Notes: generated from the letters alone by a model not told the origin. A DNA stretch of 64,000 bases from Eubacterium oxidoreducens (GCF_900104415.1 NZ_FMXR01000006.1:62001-126000); one strand, 5' to 3'; positions 1 through 9,864 are shown, counted from the first letter of the stretch. Numbers and translations are program-made.

Positions 1-2145
1 ATTAAGATGGGGGTACATCCGGAAAAATCAACGAATGAAAATATTAAGAATATCAAGCGTCAGATTCAAGAGATTTCCGCTGTCTATGATTGGGATATGG
101 AAGTAAATACTACGGATCCGGAATTTTATAAATGGACACAGTGGATTTTTGTAAAGATGTTTAAGGAAGGGCTTGCATATGAAAAAGAAATGCCGATTAA
201 CTGGTGTCCTTCATGTAAGACCGGACTTGCGAATGAAGAAGTCGTGAACGGTAAATGCGAACGTTGCGGCGCAGATGTTACAAAGAAGAATTTGAAGCAA
301 TGGATGCTTAAAATCACAAAGTATGCGGATCGGTTGTTAAGCGATCTTGATAAACTTGATTGGCCGGAAAAAGTAAAAAAGATGCAGGCTGATTGGATTG
401 GTAAGAGCCAAGGAGCAGAGGTTGATTTTGCTATTGACGGAACAGATCAAAAGATTACGGTTTATACAACGCGTCCTGACACTTTACATGGCGCAACCTT
501 TATGGTACTTGCTCCGGAACATGCAATGGCGAAAGAACTTGCAACACCAAAGACGCAAGAAGCGGTAGAAGAATATATCTATCAATCTTCACTTAAGTCA
601 TCCGTGGATCGTCTTCAAGGAAAAGAAAAAACTGGAGTTTTTACAGGTTCTTATGCGATAAATCCATTAAATGGAGCGAAGGTTCCAATCTGGCTTTCGG
701 ATTATGTTTTAGCCGATTATGGTACCGGTGCAATCATGTGCGTACCGGCGCATGATGACCGCGATTTTGAATTCGCTAAAAAGTTTGAAATACCTATTAT
801 TCAAGTAATTGCTAAGGATGGCAAAGAAATTGAAAATATGACAGAAGCTTATACCGATGCCGTAGGAACCATGATTAATTCTGGTGAATGGAATGGTATG
901 GAGTCTGCAACTTTAAAGAAAGAAGCTCCGGCAATGATTGAAAAGATGGGGATCGGCCGTGCAACGACGAATTATAAACTTCGAGATTGGGTATTCTCAA
1001 GACAGCGTTATTGGGGTGAACCGATTCCGATTGTACATTGTCCTGATTGTGGTGCGGTACCTGTACCGGAAGAAGAACTTCCGTTGCTTTTGCCAAAAGT
1101 GGATTCTTATCAGCCGACCGGAACCGGAGAATCTCCGCTTGCCGATATTGATGAGTGGGTTCATACAACGTGTCCTTGCTGTGGAAAGCCGGCTAAGCGC
1201 GAGACAAATACTATGCCACAGTGGGCAGGGTCATCATGGTATTTCCTTCGTTATGTAGATAATAAAAATAAAGAAGAACTTGTTTCGAAAGAAAAAGCGA
1301 ATCAATACCTTCCTGTAGACATGTACATCGGTGGTGTGGAACATGCGGTACTTCATCTTTTATATTCAAGATTTTATACTAAGTTTTTAAATGATATTGG
1401 AGTTGTTGACTTTGATGAGCCATTTATTAAACTGTTTAATCAAGGAATGATTACCGGCAAAAACGGCATCAAAATGAGTAAGTCAAAAGGTAATGTAGTA
1501 TCACCGGATGAACTCGTTAGAGATTATGGTTGCGATTCATTAAGACTATATGAACTTTTTGTAGGACCGCCTGAACTTGATTCTGAGTGGGATGATCGAG
1601 GAATTGATGGCGTCTATCGTTTTATAAAGAAATTCTGGAATTTGTGTCAAAGTCAGATGGACAAAGATGCGAAGGAGACACCAGAGCTGGTTAAGATCAG
1701 ACATCGTTTGATTAAAGATATCACAACAAGGCTTGAAAACTTTAGTTTAAATACCGTTGTTTCGGGATTTATGGAATATAACAATAAATTAAATGATATT
1801 GCGAAAACAGGTGGAATAGACAAAACGACTTTAGAAACATTTGTCATTTTACTTTCGCCTTTTGCTCCGCATATTGCAGAAGAATTGTGGTCTGATTTTG
1901 GACATGACACATCAGTCTTTGAAAATGAATGGCCAACCTATGATGAAAGTCTCATGGTTGATAATGATATAGAAATTCCTGTTCAGATTAATGGAAAGAC
2001 AAAAGGAACGATTGTAATTTCAAAAGATGCTTCAAAAGATGAAGTGATTGCAAAGGGAAAAGAGGCCATTCGTGATAAGCTTACTGGTAATGTAATAAAA
2101 GAAATTTATGTTCCGGGTAAAATTGTCAATATTGTGATGAAATAA
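1..2145 (+). CDS. leuS: Leucyl-tRNA synthetase, 5'-truncated by the window edge
   Basis: Charges tRNA-Leu with leucine in the cytoplasm. About 714 residues are visible against a usual length near 800, so the N-terminal part with the HIGH motif lies before base 1; the reading frame is open from base 1. Seen here: the CPSC...CERC zinc-knuckle region near visible residues 68-90, the editing (CP1) domain with its TTRPDT motif, a second cysteine-rich stretch (CPDCG and CPCCG), the signature KMSKSKGN from visible residue 491, the anticodon-binding helical domain and the C-terminal domain. A clear intrinsic terminator follows, so this is the last gene of its unit. The family call is secure. Confidence 0.98.
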   Translation: MKMGVHPEKSTNENIKNIKRQIQEISAVYDWDMEVNTTDPEFYKWTQWIFVKMFKEGLAYEKEMPINWCPSCKTGLANEEVVNGKCERCGADVTKKNLKQWMLKITKYADRLLSDLDKLDWPEKVKKMQADWIGKSQGAEVDFAIDGTDQKITVYTTRPDTLHGATFMVLAPEHAMAKELATPKTQEAVEEYIYQSSLKSSVDRLQGKEKTGVFTGSYAINPLNGAKVPIWLSDYVLADYGTGAIMCVPAHDDRDFEFAKKFEIPIIQVIAKDGKEIENMTEAYTDAVGTMINSGEWNGMESATLKKEAPAMIEKMGIGRATTNYKLRDWVFSRQRYWGEPIPIVHCPDCGAVPVPEEELPLLLPKVDSYQPTGTGESPLADIDEWVHTTCPCCGKPAKRETNTMPQWAGSSWYFLRYVDNKNKEELVSKEKANQYLPVDMYIGGVEHAVLHLLYSRFYTKFLNDIGVVDFDEPFIKLFNQGMITGKNGIKMSKSKGNVVSPDELVRDYGCDSLRLYELFVGPPELDSEWDDRGIDGVYRFIKKFWNLCQSQMDKDAKETPELVKIRHRLIKDITTRLENFSLNTVVSGFMEYNNKLNDIAKTGGIDKTTLETFVILLSPFAPHIAEELWSDFGHDTSVFENEWPTYDESLMVDNDIEIPVQINGKTKGTIVISKDASKDEVIAKGKEAIRDKLTGNVIKEIYVPGKIVNIVMK

Positions 2146-2149
2146 TTCC

Positions 2150-2183
2150 AAAGAGAAAGCGATTTTGCGCTTTCTCTTTTTTC
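2150..2183 (+). terminator. Intrinsic terminator of leuS
   Basis: An 11-bp stem (AAGAGAAAGCG paired with CGCTTTCTCTT) with a six-base loop runs straight into a T-run, five bases after the leuS stop codon. Confidence 0.9.
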
Positions 2184-2222
2184 CCAAACAGATAACGACT
2201 AAAAACAGAAAGGAAGTTGGAG

Positions 2223-3431
2223 ATGGAAAAAATTAAAATGACTCAGCCAATCGTTGAGATGGACGGCGATGAAATGACCAGAATTATCTGGAAAGAAATA
2301 AAGGATGAATTATTAACTCCTTATGTGGAATTAAATACCAAATATTTTGATTTAGGTTTAAAAAATCGTAATGAGACAGACGATCAGGTTACAATTGATG
2401 CTGCAAATGCAACGAAAGAATATAAAGTTGCTGTAAAATGCGCTACAATTACACCGAACGCTGCTCGAGTAAAAGAATATAACTTAAAGAAAATGTATAA
2501 AAGTCCTAATGGAACGATTCGTTCAATTCTTGACGGAACAGTTTTTCGAGCTCCAATTATTGTAAAAGGTGTAGAACCAAATGTTAAATCATGGAAAAAA
2601 CCAATTACAATTGCAAGACATGCTTATGGAGATTTGTATAAAGCAACAGAAATGAAGATTCCTGGTCCAGGAAAATGCGAACTGGTTTATACGGCTTTAG
2701 ATGGAACACAAACAAGAGAATTGATTCAGGAATTTGATGGCCCGGGAATTGTGCAAGGACAACATAATATCAATAAATCAATTGAAAATTTTGCGCATAG
2801 TTGTTTTCAGTTTGCTTTAGATACCAAACAGCCTCTCTGGTTCGGTGCAAAAGATACCATTTCCAAACAGTATGATCATACTTTTAAAGATATTTTTGAA
2901 GAAATGTATGAAAAAGAATATAAAGACAAGTTTGAGAAAGCCGGAATATATTTTTCATATAAATTGATTGATGATGCTGTAGCAAAGGTTATTTTATCAG
3001 AAGGCGGAATGATTTGGGCATGCAAAAACTATGATGGAGATGTTATGAGTGATATGGTGGCAGCTGCATTTGGTTCCATGCCGATGATGACTTCAACTTT
3101 GGTATCGCCTTATGGATATTATGAGTATGAAGCGGCTCATGGAACAGTCCAAGATCAGTATTATGATTATCTGGAAGGTAAAGAAACTTCAGTGAATCCA
3201 CTCGCGACGATTTATGCATGGACCGGTGCGCTTCGTAAAAATGGTGACTTAACCGGAAATGAAGAACTTAAAGCATTTGCGGACAAATTGGAAAAGGCAT
3301 GCATTGTAACAATTGAGTCGGGACGCATGAGCGGAGATCTTACTAGAATCACAACTCTTCCGAATGCCAAAAAATTAAACTCTTCAGAGTTTATAAAAGC
3401 AATTAAAGAAGAATTGGAAAAATTATTATAA
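2223..3431 (+). CDS. icd: NADP-dependent isocitrate dehydrogenase (eukaryotic-type homodimer)
   Basis: Oxidises isocitrate to 2-oxoglutarate with NADP, supplying 2-oxoglutarate and NADPH. The 402-residue protein matches the length of the homodimeric IDH family also found in eukaryotes. The substrate-binding segment [16 protein letters not shown] starts at Ser94, and the N-terminal half carries the expected [10 protein letters not shown] motif. I start at the ATG at 2223 because AAAGGAAG lies six bases upstream; an in-frame TTG at 2217 is too close to that site. The gene stands alone between two terminators. No other citric-acid-cycle gene is in the window, so it may serve mainly glutamate synthesis, which is an inference. 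Confidence 0.96.
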   Translation: MEKIKMTQPIVEMDGDEMTRIIWKEIKDELLTPYVELNTKYFDLGLKNRNETDDQVTIDAANATKEYKVAVKCATITPNAARVKEYNLKKMYKSPNGTIRSILDGTVFRAPIIVKGVEPNVKSWKKPITIARHAYGDLYKATEMKIPGPGKCELVYTALDGTQTRELIQEFDGPGIVQGQHNINKSIENFAHSCFQFALDTKQPLWFGAKDTISKQYDHTFKDIFEEMYEKEYKDKFEKAGIYFSYKLIDDAVAKVILSEGGMIWACKNYDGDVMSDMVAAAFGSMPMMTSTLVSPYGYYEYEAAHGTVQDQYYDYLEGKETSVNPLATIYAWTGALRKNGDLTGNEELKAFADKLEKACIVTIESGRMSGDLTRITTLPNAKKLNSSEFIKAIKEELEKLL

Positions 3432-3458
3432 AAGATATTTTGCAACTGCAAGTGGAAG

Positions 3459-3494
3459 ATATCGCCGGGATGATTATATTTCGGCGGTATTTTT
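3459..3494 (+). terminator. Terminator after icd
   Basis: A nine-base-pair stem (ATATCGCCG with CGGCGGTAT, one G-U pair) is followed by TTTT, 27 bases after the icd stop and just before the next ribosome site. Confidence 0.7.
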
Positions 3495-3512
3495 GTGAAG
3501 AAGGAGAAGCAT

Positions 3513-5414
3513 ATGATTTTATCGTGTTCTAATATTCAAAAATCATTTGGTGATGAATCGATTATTAAAGGCGGTTCTTTTCATATGGAAGATCATCAAA
3601 AAGTTGCGATTGTTGGTATCAATGGCGCCGGCAAATCAACTTTGTTAAAGATGATTCTCGGAGAATTAGATACGGATGAAGGAACGATTACACTTTCTTC
3701 TAATACAACAATCGGTTATTTGGCGCAGCATCAAAATATTGAAGATGAGATGTCGATTTATGATGCGGTATTAGAAGAGAAAAAAGATGTTCTTGTTATG
3801 GAAGAAAAACTGCATGAAATGGAAAGCCGTATGGATTCTCTTGCCAAAGAGGAACTAGAAACGCATATGAATGCATATCATAAGCTTCTTCATGAGTTTG
3901 AGGACGCCAATGGATATGCTTATAAAGGTGAAGTGACAGGAATATTAAGAGGTCTTGGGTTTAAAGATGAAGAGTTTGATAAAAAGATTTCAACTTTATC
4001 GGGAGGCCAAAAAACCCGCGTTTCATTATGCAAGCTTTTGGTGTCGAAACCGGACCTTATTATTTTGGATGAACCGACCAATCATCTGGACATAGATTCG
4101 GTGGTGTGGCTTGAAGGTTATCTGAAAAATTATAAGGGCGCCGTTTTGGTGGTTTCTCATGATCGATACTTCCTCGATCGCGTTGTCTCAAAGGTTGTAG
4201 AAATTTCCAATGGAATTATTAGTCAATATGACGGAAATTATACGGACTATGCAAAAAAGAGCAAAAAAAAGCGCGAGGAAAGATTGCGAGCGTATCTTGC
4301 ACAACAAGCAGAGATTGAACACCAAAACCAGGTGATTGATAAATTAAAGCAATTTAACAGAGAAAAATCTATAAAAAGAGCAGAAAGCCGAAAAAAGGCA
4401 TTGGATAAAATGGAGGTGTTAGAAAAGCCGATAGAAGAACGAAGTGAAATGCGTCTTAGCTTAGAACCGGAAATTATTAGTGGAAAGGATGTGCTGACGC
4501 TAGATGGTGTTCGTAAATCTTTTGGCTTACAATTGCTGTTTGATAATCTCCATGAATTGATTCAGCGTGGAGAAAGGGTAGCAATCATTGGCGCTAATGG
4601 AACCGGCAAAACAACACTTCTAAAAATGATTAATAACTTAGAACCATTTGAACAAGGGACAATTCGTTTGGGAAGTAATGTAGAGATTGGCTATTATGAT
4701 CAGGAACATCATGTGCTCCACTTGGAAAAAACAATCTATGAAGAGATTTCGGATGCCTATCCGGATTTGACGCAAACCAGAATTCGTAATGTTTTGGCGG
4801 CTTTTTTGTTTACCGATGAGGACGTGTTTAAAAAGATTTCGACTTTGAGCGGTGGTGAAAGAGGACGCGTATCACTTGCAAAACTAATGCTTTCAAATGC
4901 TAATTTTTTGATTTTGGATGAGCCAACAAACCATCTGGATATTCCTTCTAAAGAAATCCTAGAAGAGGCCTTAAAATGTTATACCGGAACAGTGCTTTAT
5001 GTTTCACACGACCGATATTTTATTAATGAAACAGCTACGCGTATTCTTTTACTTCAAGATCACAAGTTGACCGGTTATTTAGGTAATTACGATTATTATC
5101 TGGAAAAAAGCAGCGAAATTGGCTTGCATGAAACAAAGCAAAGCCAAAAGGAAACAAAGACTTCGGAAGGGAAAGCGGATTGGAAAGAGCAAAAAAAAGA
5201 GGCTGCTTTACTTCGGAAGAAAAACCAGCAAATAAAACAGATTGAAGAAGAAATTGATAAATTAGAAGGAGAAAATTCAAAGCTTGAAGAGCTTATGCTT
5301 CTTCCTGAAAATGTTTCGAATTCGGCAAAGTTAAATGAGCTAAGTGAGCAGTTAACAACAAATGGAAATCGCTTAGAAGAGTTGTATGAAAAGTGGGAAG
5401 AGCTGGCTGAATAA
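3513..5414 (+). CDS. ydiF: ABC-F family ATPase (YdiF-like)
   Basis: Soluble tandem ABC ATPase of the ABC-F class, whose members act on the ribosome (translation factors or antibiotic-protection proteins) instead of transporting. Seen in 633 residues: first Walker A GINGAGKST, first signature LSGGQKTR, a charged linker near residues 240-320 typical of the P-site interaction motif, second Walker A GANGTGKTT, second signature LSGGERGR, and a long charged coiled coil at the C-terminus (about 540-633). There are no membrane segments. The ATG at 3513 has AAGGAG six bases upstream. The ydiF-rex neighbourhood is conserved in Firmicutes, arguing for a housekeeping member and not an acquired resistance gene. 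Confidence 0.93.
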   Translation: MILSCSNIQKSFGDESIIKGGSFHMEDHQKVAIVGINGAGKSTLLKMILGELDTDEGTITLSSNTTIGYLAQHQNIEDEMSIYDAVLEEKKDVLVMEEKLHEMESRMDSLAKEELETHMNAYHKLLHEFEDANGYAYKGEVTGILRGLGFKDEEFDKKISTLSGGQKTRVSLCKLLVSKPDLIILDEPTNHLDIDSVVWLEGYLKNYKGAVLVVSHDRYFLDRVVSKVVEISNGIISQYDGNYTDYAKKSKKKREERLRAYLAQQAEIEHQNQVIDKLKQFNREKSIKRAESRKKALDKMEVLEKPIEERSEMRLSLEPEIISGKDVLTLDGVRKSFGLQLLFDNLHELIQRGERVAIIGANGTGKTTLLKMINNLEPFEQGTIRLGSNVEIGYYDQEHHVLHLEKTIYEEISDAYPDLTQTRIRNVLAAFLFTDEDVFKKISTLSGGERGRVSLAKLMLSNANFLILDEPTNHLDIPSKEILEEALKCYTGTVLYVSHDRYFINETATRILLLQDHKLTGYLGNYDYYLEKSSEIGLHETKQSQKETKTSEGKADWKEQKKEAALLRKKNQQIKQIEEEIDKLEGENSKLEELMLLPENVSNSAKLNELSEQLTTNGNRLEELYEKWEELAE

Positions 5415-5443
5415 TTGACATCTTTACCCAAAAAAACTATAAT
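5415..5443 (+). promoter_or_regulatory. Consensus sigma-A promoter for rex
   Basis: TTGACA at 5415-5420 and TATAAT at 5438-5443 are separated by exactly 17 bases: a perfect vegetative promoter starting one base after the ydiF stop codon's final codon region. Transcription would begin near 5450, about 35 bases before the rex start. No convincing Rex operator was seen here. Confidence 0.88.
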
Positions 5444-5485
5444 TATTTGAAATGATATATTATTAACGAAATGAGGAAAGAGTAA

Positions 5486-6124
5486 GTGGAAAAACAAATA
5501 TCGCAGGCTGTTATCAAAAGAATGCCTCGTTATTATCGATACTTAGGAGAACTGCTTGATAATGGGGTAGAGCGGATTTCGTCAAATGAACTAAGCATTC
5601 GTATGAAAGTTACAGCCTCTCAGATTCGTCAGGATTTGAACAATTTTGGAGGTTTTGGACAACAGGGTTATGGATATAACGTACAATACCTTTATGAAGA
5701 AATCGGGAAGATTTTAGGTCTCGATCGTCAACATAATATTATTATCATAGGAGCCGGTAATTTAGGACAAGCATTAGCGAATTATGTTAAGTTTGAAAAG
5801 CGAGGATTTGTTACCATCGGATTATTTGATGTAAACCCTGCTATGCGAGGTCTTTCGGTTCGTGGGATTCCGATTAAGATGATGGATGAACTAGAAGATT
5901 TCCTTGCGGATAACAAAGTGGATATTGTGGCATTGACTCTTCCAAAAGAAATGGCTCTTGATGTTACGGATCGAGTTGTAAAGGCCGGTATACGAGCTAT
6001 CTGGAATTTTGCACATCTTGATTTGGAAGTACCCGAAGGAGTTGTGGTACAAAATGTGCACTTATCGGATTCTTTGATGCAATTATCTTATAATATTGTG
6101 AAACACGAGATGGAACAGGAATGA
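5486..6124 (+). CDS. rex: Redox-sensing transcriptional repressor Rex
   Basis: Winged-helix repressor that senses the NADH/NAD ratio and controls fermentation and redox genes. The 212-residue protein has the usual length. It shows an N-terminal winged helix (ASQIRQDLNNFGGFGQQGYGY, residues about 45-65), the Rossmann dinucleotide motif GAGNLGQAL beginning at Gly89, and the C-terminal domain-swapped helix. The start is GTG at 5486 behind GAGGAAAGAG; no internal ATG fits the family N-terminus. It is preceded by its own perfect promoter and followed four bases later by a coiled-coil gene, with which it is probably co-transcribed. Confidence 0.97.
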   Translation: MEKQISQAVIKRMPRYYRYLGELLDNGVERISSNELSIRMKVTASQIRQDLNNFGGFGQQGYGYNVQYLYEEIGKILGLDRQHNIIIIGAGNLGQALANYVKFEKRGFVTIGLFDVNPAMRGLSVRGIPIKMMDELEDFLADNKVDIVALTLPKEMALDVTDRVVKAGIRAIWNFAHLDLEVPEGVVVQNVHLSDSLMQLSYNIVKHEMEQE

Positions 6125-6128
6125 TGAT

Positions 6129-6836
6129 ATGGCAGAATTTGATGTAAATAAGTTCAAACAATCATTGCTTGGAAAGAAGGTTCCGCTTTTGGTGCTGGAT
6201 AATAAGTGGCATCATTTGTTTAAAGGCGAAAATAAGACAGAAGAGATAGTGGAAGCTGAGCGAATTGTGAACGAGCAGATGCAGCGTCAGTCGAAATTAA
6301 ATGAAGAGATAAAAGAATATAAAAAACTAAAAAACACATTAATGCAAAGTATTGTTGATAATATGGACGGTGCTGAAGCGGCTTCTAAAGATACACTGCA
6401 AGAAGAAAAACTAGATAAGAATAAAGAGCTGATTGAACAGCTCAATCAGAAAATTGAGAATGCGGAAGATGAACTTCTTGAAGTTCCGCATGATTTGCAG
6501 GAAGCTAATTTAAATCTCATGATTTTGAGTATGTGCTTTTGCTACGAAAAACTGCATTCTAATGACGCTGAAGCAAAAGAAATTGCCAAATGGATTACTT
6601 CTGTCAGAGTCGAATTAAAAAAGAAGATTATCAAGAAGCAATATTGTGAAACAAAAAATCGTGAGATGTATGCTTATATGGATGCGATTTTGGGTCCGGA
6701 AGTACTTGATGTCTTTGATATACAGTATGACGAGAGCTTTGATCTTAAGACACCTAAAAGTGAGATCAAGGTTGTTTCGGCTGAAAAAAATAACGAAAAA
6801 GGGAAAGAGAATTTTAAAACAGAAGAACAAAAATGA
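6129..6836 (+). CDS. Conserved hypothetical coiled-coil protein
   Basis: Function unknown. The 235-residue protein is soluble (no signal peptide or membrane segment) and rich in Lys and Glu, with predicted coiled coil around residues 40-120 and a more compact middle part (LNLMILSMCFCYEKLHSND...WITSVRVELKKKIIKKQYCETKNREMYAYMDAILG) before a polar tail. It begins four bases after rex and ends just before a terminator-like hairpin, so rex and this gene form a two-gene unit. Similar proteins beside rex are familiar to me only as hypothetical proteins of related Clostridia. No catalytic motif is visible, and I assign no function. Confidence 0.8.
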   Translation: MAEFDVNKFKQSLLGKKVPLLVLDNKWHHLFKGENKTEEIVEAERIVNEQMQRQSKLNEEIKEYKKLKNTLMQSIVDNMDGAEAASKDTLQEEKLDKNKELIEQLNQKIENAEDELLEVPHDLQEANLNLMILSMCFCYEKLHSNDAEAKEIAKWITSVRVELKKKIIKKQYCETKNREMYAYMDAILGPEVLDVFDIQYDESFDLKTPKSEIKVVSAEKNNEKGKENFKTEEQK

Positions 6837-6841
6837 TATAG

Positions 6842-6873
6842 CTGACTGTTGCGATTTTGCAACAGTCAGTTTT
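6842..6873 (+). terminator. Terminator of the rex unit
   Basis: A perfect 11-bp stem (CTGACTGTTGC with GCAACAGTCAG) with the six-base loop GATTTT is followed by TTTT. It lies between the coiled-coil gene and the ribosome site of the next gene. Confidence 0.8.
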
Positions 6874-6900
6874 GGTATAAATAAATGGGAGGTATCAGGC

Positions 6901-8406
6901 ATGAAAAAGATTTTGAACGCTGCAAGTATGCAGCAATGCGATCGTACAACAATTGATTTTTATAAAATGCCTTCACTTGTTTTGATGGAACGCGCTGCAC
7001 TTGAAATGTATCGGGTGTTGGAAGAAAAAATAAGACATGACGATAATTGTTGTATCGTATGTGGAAGTGGGAATAATGGTGGAGATGGTATTGCTTTGGC
7101 GAGACTTTTGCATTTGGCCGGATATCGGGTGCAGATTTTATTTGCCGGTAACCTTGAGCATATGTCGATCGATTGCAAAAAACAAATGGATATAGCAAAG
7201 CAATATCAGGTTCCTTGCTGCTTTAAAGATAAAACAGATTTAGATAATCTGCTTAAAAAGCAAGATGTGATTGTGGATGCGATTTTTGGTGTGGGATTAT
7301 GCCGAAGGATAGAAGGAGATTATTGCGATCTGATTGAGAGGATGAATCAAATCAATGCGTACAAAGTAGCGCTTGATATTTCGTCTGGAATCAGCGCGGA
7401 TGATGGGCAGATTATGGGTACAGCATTTATGGCAGATCTTACAATTACGGTTGGATATGAAAAGGTAGGGCAACATCTGTATCCGGGTGTGGATTATACG
7501 GGAGAACTTGTATGCTGTGAAATCGGTATTAATGATTATAGTTTTTTGGAACATAAACCTACTGCATTTATCCTTGAAAAAACAGATTTGACGGAGATTC
7601 CAAAAAGGAAATCAAGTTCTAATAAAGGAACTTATGGAAAGGTATTAGTGATTGCAGGAAAACAAAATATGGGCGGGGCAGCATATTTTGCAGCTGCTGC
7701 GGCATATAAAACCGGCTGTGGTCTTGTGAAAGTGTTTACAGAAGAATCGAACAGGCAGATTGTTCAAACGCTTATTCCGGAAGCGATACTAGAAACATAC
7801 GAAGAACAACGGTTTCGTGTTGAGCTGTTGAAAAAATCTATACTATGGGCGAGTGTCATTATTTGCGGTCCGGGACTTGGAACGGAAACGGTAGCCGGGC
7901 AAATCATGGAAGAAGTATTAAAAGAGAAAACAAAACCGGTTATCATCGATGCGGATGGTTTAAATATTCTCGCAACCATGTCGCAGCTAAAATTGGGAGC
8001 CAACTTTGTTTTGACGCCGCATATAGGAGAAATGTCTCGGCTGTGCAAAAAGTCTGTTTCCGACATAAAAAAAGATCCCATTAAAATTGCGACGGAATAT
8101 GCGAGGAATCTTAATTGCAATCTGGTGATGAAAGATGCACGCAGTATTATCGTAGACGTTAAACAAAAGGTCTATATCAATGAGTCCGGTAACAGTGGGA
8201 TGTCCACCGGCGGAAGCGGTGATGTTTTAAGCGGTATTATTGGCGGCTTGTGCGCAATCAATATGCCTCCGGCAAAAGCTTGCGCGTTTGGTCCTTATCT
8301 TCATGGCTTGGCCGGCACGAATGCGGTAAAGATAAAGAATGAATATTCATTGATGGCATCGGATTTACTTGAGGGATTATGCGTTTCGATGAACGAAATA
8401 GAGTAA
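6901..8406 (+). CDS. nnr: Bifunctional NAD(P)HX epimerase / ADP-dependent NAD(P)HX dehydratase
   Basis: Repairs hydrated, damaged NADH and NADPH. The 501-residue protein is the standard two-domain fusion: an N-terminal YjeF-type epimerase (GSGNNGGDG from Gly55, then VDAIFGVGL) and a C-terminal ribokinase-like dehydratase (from about residue 220; CGPGLGTE near the nucleotide site and the catalytic TGGSGD at 436-441). The ATG at 6901 has GGGAGG eight bases upstream. The same frame stays open upstream through the previous gene, but that part reads as an out-of-frame shadow of the coiled-coil gene. Lying after rex, it fits a redox-cofactor neighbourhood. Confidence 0.96.
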   Translation: MKKILNAASMQQCDRTTIDFYKMPSLVLMERAALEMYRVLEEKIRHDDNCCIVCGSGNNGGDGIALARLLHLAGYRVQILFAGNLEHMSIDCKKQMDIAKQYQVPCCFKDKTDLDNLLKKQDVIVDAIFGVGLCRRIEGDYCDLIERMNQINAYKVALDISSGISADDGQIMGTAFMADLTITVGYEKVGQHLYPGVDYTGELVCCEIGINDYSFLEHKPTAFILEKTDLTEIPKRKSSSNKGTYGKVLVIAGKQNMGGAAYFAAAAAYKTGCGLVKVFTEESNRQIVQTLIPEAILETYEEQRFRVELLKKSILWASVIICGPGLGTETVAGQIMEEVLKEKTKPVIIDADGLNILATMSQLKLGANFVLTPHIGEMSRLCKKSVSDIKKDPIKIATEYARNLNCNLVMKDARSIIVDVKQKVYINESGNSGMSTGGSGDVLSGIIGGLCAINMPPAKACAFGPYLHGLAGTNAVKIKNEYSLMASDLLEGLCVSMNEIE

Positions 8407-8417
8407 AGCTGAAAGGC

Positions 8418-8446
8418 TTGTCAGTGTTTTCAAAGAATGGTAAAAT
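8418..8446 (+). promoter_or_regulatory. Sigma-A promoter for yebC
   Basis: TTGTCA at 8418-8423 and TAAAAT at 8441-8446 are 17 bases apart, in the gap between nnr and yebC. Confidence 0.75.
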
Positions 8447-8479
8447 GTATTAAATATGATTTAAGAAAAGAGGAATAAC

Positions 8480-9220
8480 ATGTCTGGACATTCAAAGTTT
8501 GCTAATATCAAACACAAGAAAGAAAAAAATGATAAAGCAAAAGGAAAAATATTTACTGTAATTGGCCGTGAAATTGCGGTTGCTGTTAAGGAAGGCGGAC
8601 CTGATCCTGCAAACAATTCCAAACTTCGTGATGTTATTGCAAAGGCGAAAGCAAATAATATGCCAAATGATACCATTGAGCGAGGAATAAAAAAAGCAGC
8701 CGGTGACGTGAATTCGGTAAATTATGAATATGTTACGTATGAAGGCTATGGCCCTAATGGTACTGCAATCATTGTTGATGCACTTACGGATAATAAGAAT
8801 CGAACTGCGGCAAATGTTCGTAACGCATTTACAAAGGGGAACGGCAATATCGGGACACAAGGATGCGTCTCTTATATGTTCGATAAGAAAGGTCAGATAT
8901 TAATAGCTAAGGAAGAGTGCGAGATGGAAGCTGACGATCTTATGATGTTGGCGCTTGATGCTGGAGCGGAAGATTTTACGGAAGAAGATGACAGCTTTGA
9001 AATCATTACAGATCCAAACGATTTTGGACAGGTTAGAGAAGCACTTGAAAAAGAAAATATCTCTATGGCTAGTGCAGAAGTTACCATGATTCCGCAGACA
9101 TATGTAACATTAACCGATGAGCAAGATCTTTATAATATTAATAAAACATTAGATTTGCTCGATGAAGATGATGATGTTCAGGAAGTATATCATAATTGGG
9201 ATATGCCTGACGAAGAATAA
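8480..9220 (+). CDS. yebC: YebC/PmpR (TACO1) family protein
   Basis: Cytoplasmic member of the YebC family, described both as DNA-binding regulators and, more recently, as translation factors that help ribosomes at difficult sequences. The 246 residues start with the diagnostic [18 protein letters not shown] and continue through the conserved [19 protein letters not shown] segment to the acidic C-terminal domain. It has its own promoter and a terminator straight after it, so it is a single-gene unit. No ruvC gene (a frequent neighbour elsewhere) is present. Confidence 0.96.
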   Translation: MSGHSKFANIKHKKEKNDKAKGKIFTVIGREIAVAVKEGGPDPANNSKLRDVIAKAKANNMPNDTIERGIKKAAGDVNSVNYEYVTYEGYGPNGTAIIVDALTDNKNRTAANVRNAFTKGNGNIGTQGCVSYMFDKKGQILIAKEECEMEADDLMMLALDAGAEDFTEEDDSFEIITDPNDFGQVREALEKENISMASAEVTMIPQTYVTLTDEQDLYNINKTLDLLDEDDDVQEVYHNWDMPDEE

Positions 9221-9230
9221 TGAATTTTTG

Positions 9231-9265
9231 GACCTGCATCTTTCATGACAGATGTAGGTCTTTTG
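9231..9265 (+). terminator. Terminator of yebC
   Basis: An 11-bp stem (GACCTGCATCT with AGATGTAGGTC) is followed by TTTT, ten bases after the stop codon. Confidence 0.85.
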
Positions 9266-9305
9266 TGTATTAAATTGTGGTTGATCAGAAAGGACAATCC
9301 CAAGC

Positions 9306-9785
9306 ATGGAGCGTACATATTCGGATATACCGGAAGGTCTTTATCAGTTTTTGTTATGTTTTGATAATCCGATAGAGAACTTAAATGCCAGATCTTATCA
9401 AAAGGTCTTGCATACAGAAAAAGATCATTTTGACAAATTGTTTTTAATGTTGAATCAGATTTATGATCAATCTTCACAAAATCCTAAAATGCTGGATGTG
9501 ATTGCACAAAAGTTTGTCGATAAAAAATATGAAGAATATTTAAAGCTAAAGAAGAAAAAAGAACGCGAAATCAGGATTTTAAACGATCAATTCGCATTAG
9601 TATCCTATGTCTTTCCGGCTTTATTGGATGTGAGTGAAAGCAGGATGGAATCGGCCAAAAGATTAGCGGATTTGATTGCAAAAGACTGGAGCAATAGGTT
9701 TCATATGGGTGTTATAAAAGCAGTCAATGAGGCTGAAATACAGAGTGGATTTAAAAGCTTTAAATCATTTTTTAGACGGCGATAG
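9306..9785 (+). CDS. Hypothetical protein upstream of glgA
   Basis: Function unknown. The 159-residue soluble protein has no signal peptide or membrane segment. It opens with MERTYSDIPEGLYQFLLCFDNP and contains a strongly basic helix (KYEEYLKLKKKKEREIRILN, about residues 77-96) and a basic C-terminal tail ending SFFRRR. AGAAAGGA lies upstream of the ATG at 9306. It is followed by glgA after 79 bases, so the two may share a transcript. Base composition resembles that of its neighbours, and I see no motif to suggest a role. Confidence 0.72.
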   Translation: MERTYSDIPEGLYQFLLCFDNPIENLNARSYQKVLHTEKDHFDKLFLMLNQIYDQSSQNPKMLDVIAQKFVDKKYEEYLKLKKKKEREIRILNDQFALVSYVFPALLDVSESRMESAKRLADLIAKDWSNRFHMGVIKAVNEAEIQSGFKSFKSFFRRR

Positions 9786-9864
9786 TACTAAAGAATCGAA
9801 AAGAAGGAAAACTTGCAAAAAATATTTAGCGAGATTTTTTTCTGACAAAACGGAGGAATTGTCT

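Noticed and set aside
3513-5414. Antibiotic-resistance ABC-F gene acquired by transfer
   Set aside because: The rex linkage and base composition match the core genome; no mobile DNA is near.
5440-5472. Possible Rex operator near the rex promoter
   Set aside because: The sequence around ATATTATTAACGAA does not give the paired TTGTTAA/TTAACAA halves; only one half-like piece is visible.
5096-5497. Antisense reading frame opposite the 3' end of the ABC-F gene
   Set aside because: It mirrors codon structure of a clear gene, lacks a ribosome site and has a composition typical of a shadow frame.
6646-6900. Frame of the NAD(P)HX repair gene open 255 bases further upstream
   Set aside because: It overlaps the coiled-coil gene in another frame, crosses its terminator and lacks similarity to the family; GGGAGG before 6901 decides the start.
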